Shown: positions 58,441 to 64,000 of the stretch, piece after piece
Layout of the letters: each line of letters begins with the position of its first letter
Numbering within the stretch: position 1 is the first letter of the stretch
From: Epiperipatus broadwayi
Taxonomy: Eukaryota; Onychophora; Udeonychophora; Euonychophora; Peripatidae
NCBI GenBank assembly: GCA_028023455.1
Contig: JAQFVV010000002.1
Span: 33,487,725 to 33,551,724, forward strand
Reading direction: 5' to 3'
DNA: 64,000 nt
The notes under the pieces: model-generated
The model's input: the letters and a program-made list of their open reading frames with translations, nothing else
What the model was told of the DNA's origin: nothing
Database searches by the model: none
Program-made: the position numbers and the translations under genes

Positions 58441-58590
58441 GCATTCAACTGTTAGTAATATCACAGCAAACAGGTTAGTATATGCACCAACTGTTAGTAA
58501 TATCACAGCAAACAAATGTTAATAATATCACAGCAAACAGGTTAGTATATGCACTAACTGTTAGTAATATCACAGCAAACAGGTTAGTAT
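58441..58590. repeat. 43-bp tandem repeats in left PLE arm (four units)
   Basis: Units run CTGTTAGTAATATCACAGC, then AAACAGGTTAGTATATGCAC. The second unit is shortened (CAAACAAATGTTAATAAT). The right arm (59940-60125) has five units with the same irregularity. Confidence 0.8.
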
Positions 58591-58643
58591 ACGCACAACG
58601 TTTCGAGAGGTATTTTTCTCCCCTCTTCTTCAGGTGTTGCTGG
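58588..58643 (-). ncRNA. Hammerhead-like motif in left PLE arm
   Basis: Same sequence as at 59881-59936 on the other strand; see that entry for the fold. Confidence 0.4.
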
Positions 58644-58666
58644 CCTGACCAGTGACAGTACTAGCA

Positions 58667-58745
58667 TGGGATTCGAACCTGGGTCCTTAGATTCTTGATT
58701 ATTGAAATTTAAGGTAATGCTCTAACCAACTGAGCCATCCTGCCA
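58667..58745 (-). other. tRNA-like segment in left PLE arm
   Basis: On the - strand an A-box word (GGATGGCTCAGTTGGTTAG) and a B-box word (GGTTCGAATCC) lie 45 bp apart, as in a tRNA gene. The anticodon arm and acceptor stem do not pair well, so a functional tRNA is unlikely. An internal Pol III promoter is possible. Confidence 0.6.
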
Positions 58746-58775
58746 AAGGCAACAGTATGTAGTAATTTCATATAC

Positions 58776-59558
58776 TTATCTATGAGGTTTCTCCTGATTT
58801 CTCCACTTTTTTCTCAGAGCAAAGTTGATTAGTGATTTCCATACATTATGTATAGTCACACTAGGTTGGCTTATGGGATTTTTTGCCATTGTCATGTGAG
58901 CAGCTTCTTTAAATTTTCTTCTTTGTACCTTTTCCTCTTTATCCAATATTTTTGTATTTTCCCAATTGAACGTATGTTCATTGGTCCATACATGGTCTGC
59001 TACCTTAGACACATCTGTTTTCTCTCTTCTAATCATCAGTTTATGTTCTTGCAAGCGCTTTTGAATGGGATGACTGGTCTCACCAATATATGTTCTTCCA
59101 CATTCACATGGTATTTCATAGATGCAGTTTTTTCTTTGCAGCATTTCAAGTTTAGGCTTTGTAGATGTTAGAATTCCTCGTAGTGTGGTATGGCTCTGAA
59201 AAGCTGTTCTGATGTTATACTGATTGCAGATTTTCCTTAATTTGTCTGCTATTTTTGGAATGTATGGATAAACTACAGTACCAATAATTGTCTTTTCTCT
59301 TGATGGTTCTTTTTGTTGTCTGTTTAATGTTTTCTTAATAACAGCTGATGGATAACCATTTTTCTTAAGAGTTTGTTCTATATAGATCTTTTCTTTTTCC
59401 AAATCACCAGTTTCTGAACAAACTTCTTTTGCTCTGTTCCACAGTGATAGTATAACTCCATGTTTTGTGTTTCTGGTGTGATTAGATGTATAGGCTAGGT
59501 ATTTTCCTGTATGTGTAGGTTTTCGGTAAACTGTATGGACCAATGAACATACGTTCAA
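58776..59558 (-). CDS. PLE protein, C-terminal part with GIY-YIG endonuclease
   Basis: An open frame of 260 residues. Residues 1-45 are the end of the RT domain (TVYRKPTHTGKYL, then SNHTRNTKHGVI). Residues 46-140 form the linker (QTLKKNGYP, VYPYIPKIADKLRK). Residues 147-205 form the GIY-YIG endonuclease: YEIPCECGRTYIGET, then QKRLQEHK with the catalytic Arg, and VADHVWTNEHTFNWENTKIL. The first 10 residues come from the join with the inverted arm. PLEs use this endonuclease to nick target DNA and prime reverse transcription. The catalytic RT core is missing because of 5' truncation, so this copy cannot transpose by itself, but the uninterrupted frame indicates recent origin and that active relatives probably exist in this genome. 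Confidence 0.85.
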   Translation of the reverse strand: MNVCSLVHTVYRKPTHTGKYLAYTSNHTRNTKHGVILSLWNRAKEVCSETGDLEKEKIYIEQTLKKNGYPSAVIKKTLNRQQKEPSREKTIIGTVVYPYIPKIADKLRKICNQYNIRTAFQSHTTLRGILTSTKPKLEMLQRKNCIYEIPCECGRTYIGETSHPIQKRLQEHKLMIRREKTDVSKVADHVWTNEHTFNWENTKILDKEEKVQRRKFKEAAHMTMAKNPISQPSVTIHNVWKSLINFALRKKWRNQEKPHR

Positions 59559-59747
59559 TTGGGAAAATACAAAAATATTGGATAAAGAAGAAAAGGTACA
59601 AAGAAGAAAATTTAAAGAAGCTGCTCACATGACAATGGCAAAAAATCCCATAAGCCAACCTAGTGTGACTATACATAATGTATGGAAATCACTAATCAAC
59701 TTTGCTCTGAGAAAAAAGTGGAGAAATCAGGAGGAACCTCATAGATA
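59532..59747 (+). pseudogene. PLE C-terminal coding end, inverted duplicate
   Basis: The + strand of the right arm repeats the last 70 codons (WTNEHTFNWENTKIL to RNQEEPHR), open to the TAG stop. It differs from the main copy at one residue near the end (EEPHR for EKPHR). Confidence 0.75.
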
Positions 59748-59779
59748 AGTATATGAAATTACTACATACTGTTGCCTTT

Positions 59780-59860
59780 GGCAGGATGGCTCAGTTGGTT
59801 AGAGCGTTACCTTAAATTTCAATAATCAAGAATCTAAGGACCCAGGTTCGAATCCCATGC
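59780..59860 (+). other. tRNA-like segment in right PLE arm
   Basis: Inverse duplicate of 58667-58745 with the same A- and B-box words. Confidence 0.6.
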
Positions 59861-59880
59861 TAGTACTGTCACTGGTCAGG

Positions 59881-59936
59881 CCAGCAACACCTGAAGAAGA
59901 GGGGAGAAAAATACCTCTCGAAACGTTGTGCGTATA
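59881..59936 (+). ncRNA. Hammerhead-like motif in right PLE arm
   Basis: CUGAAGA fits CUGANGA with N7 = A. Stem II pairs GAGG with CCUC around GGAGAAAAAUA. The second box is GAAA, followed by palindromic ACGU as a minimal stem III, U as the cleavage base and a three-pair stem I (CAC with GUG). A few unpaired bases separate the boxes and stem II, so this is weaker than families A and B. Hammerheads in PLE repeats are established; activity of this one is inference. Confidence 0.4.
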
Positions 59937-60125
59937 CTAACCTGTTTGCTGTGATATTACTAACAGTTAGTGCATATACTAACCTGTTTGCTGTGATATT
60001 ACTAACAGTTAGTGCATATACTAACCTGTTTGCTGTGATATTATTAACATTTGTTTGCTGTGATATTACTAACAGTTGGTGCATATACTAACCTGTTTGC
60101 TGTGATATTACTAACAGTTGAATGC
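59937..60125. repeat. 43-bp tandem repeats in right PLE arm (five units)
   Basis: Reverse complement of the left-arm array with one extra unit. Confidence 0.8.
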
Positions 60126-60370
60126 ATTTGGAATATTTAACTAAAAATTAAAACTTTTCTAAAGACATTCAACACACATATTAGATGATGGAAATAGTCC
60201 AATATAAAAATACAGCTAGAACACCATCATCACAAACCTTCAGAAATACATTATATTTACTTATAAGTATAGGGAATTTGAACTCAGACTTTCAAGCACC
60301 TTTCAACTATCCACACTGTCACAGATCACTGATACACATGATCACACACATAAAGAAAAGATCAGTAATC

Positions 60371-60416
60371 ACCAATATGTGTATTTCATGCTGAACCAGC
60401 ACTCGTCAGTTGATCC
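60371..60416 (-). ncRNA. Hammerhead ribozyme, family A, intact core
   Basis: CUGACGA, then stem II GUGCU with AGCAU around GGUUC (five pairs with a G.U), then GAAA. Stem III is short (AU-ACAC-AU), A is the cleavage base and stem I pairs AUCAA with UUGGU, including a U.G. All required positions are filled. Confidence 0.65.
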
Positions 60417-61043
60417 AGATTATCATCTCACACACATATATGATCAGTGCTCAGTTTATATTAAGATAGCAAATCTTCATACTTTAATGGACAGGCTTCA
60501 ATCTATTTCAAGCTCCAACTCTTCAGCCATCTATACCATTGAAAATCTGATGATGGAAAGCCCAATTCCTATGCTGATGCCAATATTGTCATGCTCTGAT
60601 GACCTCAAGTCACTCTGACCCCTCATGTACAGAACTGTATCCATTTAAATACATAGAAGAGGGATGATCAGGATGCAGGCTTAATGTGTAATATTTGAAA
60701 TACAGGCACTCTTCATATATCTGGAATCTAATTGTAAATATGAAAAGTGCCTGTATTTCAAATATTGCACATTAAACCAGCATCTTGTCCAGCCTTCTAT
60801 ATATTTAAATGGATATGGTCCTGTACATGAAGGGTTAGAGAGACTTGAGGTCAACATGGGCATGACAACAATGTTGGCATCAGCATGGGATTTCGACTTT
60901 TCCATCATCAGATTTTCAATGGCATGGATGGCTGAAGAGTTGGAAGTTGAAGTTGATTGAAGCCTGTCCATTAAAGTATGAAGATTTCCTATCTTAATAT
61001 AAACTGAGTTCTGATTATATATGTGTGTGTGAGATGATAATCT

Positions 61044-61090
61044 GGACCCACTGATGAGTGCTGGTTTAGCATGAAATACGCATATTGGTG
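61044..61090 (+). ncRNA. Hammerhead ribozyme, family A, intact core
   Basis: CUGAUGA, stem II GUGCU-GGUUU-AGCAU, GAAA, short stem III AU-ACGC-AU, cleavage base A. Stem I pairs ACCCA with UUGGU with one mismatch. It opposes the motif at 60371-60416 across the palindrome. Confidence 0.6.
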
Positions 61091-61250
61091 ATTACAATCT
61101 TTTCTATATGTGTGTGATCATGTGTATCAGTAATATGAATAGTGTGGATAGCTGAAAGGTGCTTGAAAATCTGAGTTCAAATCCCCTATATTTACAATTA
61201 GGCTCCAGGTATATGAAGAGTGCCTGTACTTCAAATATTACATTTACTTG

Positions 61251-62305
61251 TAAATGTCTCGTTTCTTTACATATATCTTATTACTTATATGCATTTGTAC
61301 CATTATATATATTCATTAATTATATTATGCATATGTATATTATTTTTATTTATACAGAATACATAAATAAATATCACCTTTACTATATCTATACCAAATA
61401 TATAGACATATATACCGTAAACATATTTACATAAACTACTCACACTTATACTACATCTATATCAATTATTATTATTACGTAAGTCAAATCTCTTAGTCCT
61501 TAATATCTTAATTATTCCACAACAATTAATATGCATATAAAAACAAAAATATAATCAGCCTATAAACTTATATTATTTATTAATTTTTTAACATTTTAAA
61601 TGTTACTATATGAAATTTAAAGTTATTATCATTAAACTTATTAAACATACATTATTTTAAACTATTTTATTTTATTGTATTATTATTTAACTAATCCCAA
61701 TATCCACCTCATTATTCAGGTTTTTCAGCTATCATTAATTTAAATTTGTTTCTTTTAACATTATATAATAGCTCTTTCATTTGAATTTCTATATAACTAA
61801 TTTTTATCTCTTCTAAATTTATTATTCCAATCCTAATTAAATCAAGAGTTTTGATGCCAAAATCTCTATTTAATATGAGCAATGCAGTCTTCAGCTTCCT
61901 CAATGAAATTGGAGTGATACATTTTAAGAGTAACAAGAAGAGATTCAAAATGAAGAACATGAGTGAAAGAACAAACAGGTGTTACTGACATCAATTAAAA
62001 TCCTTGTTAAAATAAGACGGAAGATTATGTTTTTTTGTCAGTATTATAAATGTAAAACAAGTAAATTCTATATATGTAGGCAATTTTATGATGTAAAGTA
62101 TAAGCGTAGAAGATATAGTATTTGGCCCCTAAATAATGTGCACAGTAGTGCATAATTAATACAAAATGAACTATTTTATGCATATAAAATATGTGATTTA
62201 ATTCACTAATATGACAAAATATTAACAAAGAAAAACTTTTTATTTTCATTGAAGACTTAAAAAGAATTCAGCATGATATTTCTAATGTTCACACCAAACA
62301 TTCTT
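61251..62305. other. AT-rich DNA, no supported gene
   Basis: Dense TA-rich microsatellite-like sequence at 61260-61480. The - strand frames at 61712-61960 and 62025-62249 show no domain. Confidence 0.35.
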
Positions 62306-62309
62306 AATG

Positions 62310-63105
62310 TTTCTGCTGTTATTATAATATAGTTGATCAGGTGTTAACAAACATGGATGGCAACTAATAAATATGCATCCATTTCACGGTGAATTTATTA
62401 GTCTTCCACTCTCGGTTGCCTGAGAGCTCTTGGGAGAGGCAGAATTTGGGTTTTTATGAAGGTAGGGTGCATATGCATGCAAATGCTAATTTTATATTTA
62501 TGGCATGACAGAAATCTAAATTATGGCTTGCAGATCTCTGAAACTGCAGTGATTATTGAAGCAGAAATTGATGATTGTTAGCAAATAGAGTTTAAAAAAA
62601 TTCATAGAATTACATTCAAGGAAAAAAAAATCAAATTTTTAAGGAAGAATTGTCAACTATTAAATGAGTAAGACTTATGAAGTGAGAAGAAAAGACAATA
62701 GAGTTAAAAATAGGCATGTACTTCACTATAAAGGCACACATATTGGCCTTTTACATGGAGGTTGGTAGTATATTAGACAGAATGACAAAATTATATATAA
62801 ATAAAAACATCAATTATGAAAAATTCAAAATTATATCTAATTTATTTTTATTCTGAAGAATAAATACATCGTTTTTATATAAATTTACATTTTAAAATTA
62901 TCATGGGAAATTTTAACAATAAAATTAAAAAACAATTGAATGTGTAAATTGGGATTTGAAACAGGAATTAGAAAGAGGCATGGAATTTACAGAAAATAAT
63001 TGTATGTTATTACTTTTTTTTCTCCCAGAAATATCCAAAGTGAAAATAGACATGGAAACTTCCAAATGAAGATGCTGCAGAGTTAGGTTACCATAGGCTG
63101 AGATA
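62310..63105 (+). pseudogene. RTE LINE 5' end, heavily decayed
   Basis: The 5' UTR-like part (62345-62540) shares words with 41945-42150. Endonuclease traces follow: a YEVRRKDN-like word (62680), MGNFNNKIKKQLN (62905) for MGDFNARIG, and FQMKMLQS (63063) near the STAELDY position. It ends before the RT domain. Stops throughout. Confidence 0.6.
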
Positions 63106-63633
63106 GTTATAATTTTGGATGGATATATAAGGCTTGTTTCTGATTTTCCTCATGGATATTCTGCTATATTTTCTTTTAGTGAAACAGGTTATCTGTTCAA
63201 TTGGTGAAGCTCAGTTCTTAACTAGAGTCTTAGCATGTTTTTCTTAAACTCCATTTTTAAAAAAAAAATTTTTTTCAAACTAGTAATAAAGTTAGTCTTA
63301 TTTCTGATTACAAATCTAACTTCTTGCTCTTCTCTCAAAAGCTGAGATGCTACTGCTCTTCCATGCTCAACAGCTGGATTAATAGTGATTGCTACTGACT
63401 AGATACTGAAGTCTAATGTTTTAATTTGTCCCCAATCTTATTGTAACACAGTATCACTTATCCATCCAATCACACATTATCTCAGAAACACAGCATTAAA
63501 TCCTGGCCCATTGAATTTATTTTTATAAAAAAATTATTTCTCTCTTTTTCATAATTAGCACATTATTTAGAATTTAAGCTGAACTTTTAAATCAAATTTT
63601 GAAGGTGTAAAATTAAGATGTAACTTGGAATTT
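63106..63633. other. AT-rich DNA, no gene seen
   Basis: May continue the LINE or another repeat, but no motif is visible. Confidence 0.3.
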
Positions 63634-63990
63634 AAAGTGAATATTTTATTTCTACTTATCTTCTATCCCCCAATAATTGTTTTTATATGCTCTATACATG
63701 TGCATAGTATAGCAGTTTATTCAGGGGTAATAATCCAGTTGCAGTCTGGTAGCATTTGTGCAGAATTTTGAGGTTTTTTATTATCCATTTTAATTCAAAG
63801 TGAATAATTTAATATTTTATTTCTGCTGAACTCTCACTTCCAAATGATTGGGTTTTTGCTTTGTGGTCTTCACATGTGCATAGTATTACAATTGTTAATA
63901 GCAGTTTATTCAGGGGTTCTCTGTTTTAGTTGCTGTTTCATAGCAGTTGTTTAAAATTGCAGTGTATCTGATGATTTTGATTTTGAGTTT
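63634..63990. repeat. Imperfect tandem duplication, 163-bp period
   Basis: AAAGTGAATA (63634 and 63797), CATGTGCATAGTAT (63698 and 63874) and AGCAGTTTATTCAGGGG (63711 and 63901) recur in the same order. The second unit carries a short insertion. It may continue past the window edge. Confidence 0.65.
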
Positions 63991-64000
63991 TTTAAATATC

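Larger units (their letters stand above)
58352..60214 (-). mobile_element. Young Penelope-like element with inverted terminal arms
   Basis: The element reads on the - strand. Its 3' part (58352-58991, 640 bp) is repeated in inverse orientation at the 5' side (59532-60214, 683 bp). The 43-bp difference equals one extra unit of the internal tandem repeat. The arms are close to identical, including a shared irregular unit, which implies a recent insertion. Each arm holds, outward from the coding end, the C-terminal codons, a tRNA-like segment, a hammerhead-like motif, then 43-bp repeats. The coding region is 5' truncated at TVYRKPTHT. A truncated body with an inverted partial copy is a known insertion form of PLEs. 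Confidence 0.85.
60255..61250. repeat. Family A head-to-head pair, about 450-bp arms
   Basis: 60262-60712 and 60740-61196 are inverse copies, with termini GGGAATTTGAACTCAGAC and GTTCAAATCCCCTATA. A further partial unit follows (61196-61250, AGGTATATGAAGAGTGCC). Each arm carries one hammerhead. The 91- and 96-residue frames over it are not genes. This is the longest family A structure here and defines both ends of the unit. Confidence 0.8.

Noticed and set aside
59780-59860. Functional tRNA gene
   Set aside because: A- and B-box words are good but the acceptor and anticodon stems do not pair, and the segment is part of the PLE arm.
60540-60575. CTGATGATGGAA word in family A as a second hammerhead box
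   Set aside because: No GAAA box, stem II or stem I partner in the right positions; the real motif is elsewhere in the unit.

Overview
The window is eukaryotic and almost certainly metazoan. It is AT-rich, intron-bearing and densely packed with transposable elements. The mix of RTE-type LINEs, Penelope-like elements (PLEs), deleted mariners, hAT and pogo/Tigger-like MITEs and a tRNA-derived SINE fits an arthropod, probably an insect; that assignment is inference. Host coding sequence is minimal. There is one terminal exon on the + strand at the left edge (39-134). A first coding exon of a mitochondrial carrier of the SLC25A29 type lies on the - strand (55242-55275), and a decayed carrier-like exon lies further into that gene (47908-48175).

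Layout. 1-3.3 kb: terminal exon, then nested copies of two repeat families called A and B here. 3.4-5.1 kb: C-terminal half of a LINE with an H/C zinc knuckle. 5.8-6.7 kb: a 921-bp TA-flanked MITE. 7-21 kb: mostly unique AT-rich DNA with two deleted mariners, a short tandem array and a SINE. 21-29 kb: a perfect 47-bp inverted repeat, family A tandem units, a SINE with a 15-bp target duplication, two foldback elements, a deleted mariner and RTE 3' ends. 31-35 kb: a foldback element, a hAT MITE and a deleted mariner. 36-46 kb: two RTE LINE copies in opposite orientation sharing an unusual 1.27-kb 3' tail, with a decayed PLE between them. 47-57 kb: a cluster of family B copies. 57-58 kb: an RTE fragment. 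58.3-60.2 kb: a young PLE with 640-680-bp inverted arms. 60.3-61.3 kb: a head-to-head family A element. 62.3-64 kb: a decayed RTE 5' end and a tandem duplication.

The most interesting signal is RNA-level. Families A and B have no coding capacity and have units of about 450-465 bp. Each contains a sequence that folds as a type I hammerhead ribozyme: a CUGANGA box, stem II, GAAA, a very short stem III, a cleavable NUH triplet and a complementary stem I. Same-orientation copies of the motif lie 450-463 bp apart in family B, and family A has a 450-bp tandem. This is the layout of animal retrozymes, small non-autonomous retroelements that move through ribozyme-processed circular RNA. Hammerheads are known from PLEs, and the young PLE here carries a related but weaker hammerhead-like motif in its inverted terminal repeats. 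The working model is that the PLE machinery (RT plus GIY-YIG endonuclease) mobilises the ribozyme-bearing units. The other notable structure is the RTE lineage whose normal C-terminus has been replaced by a 1.27-kb tail with four CTCF-like motifs; the two copies are 10 kb apart and convergent.
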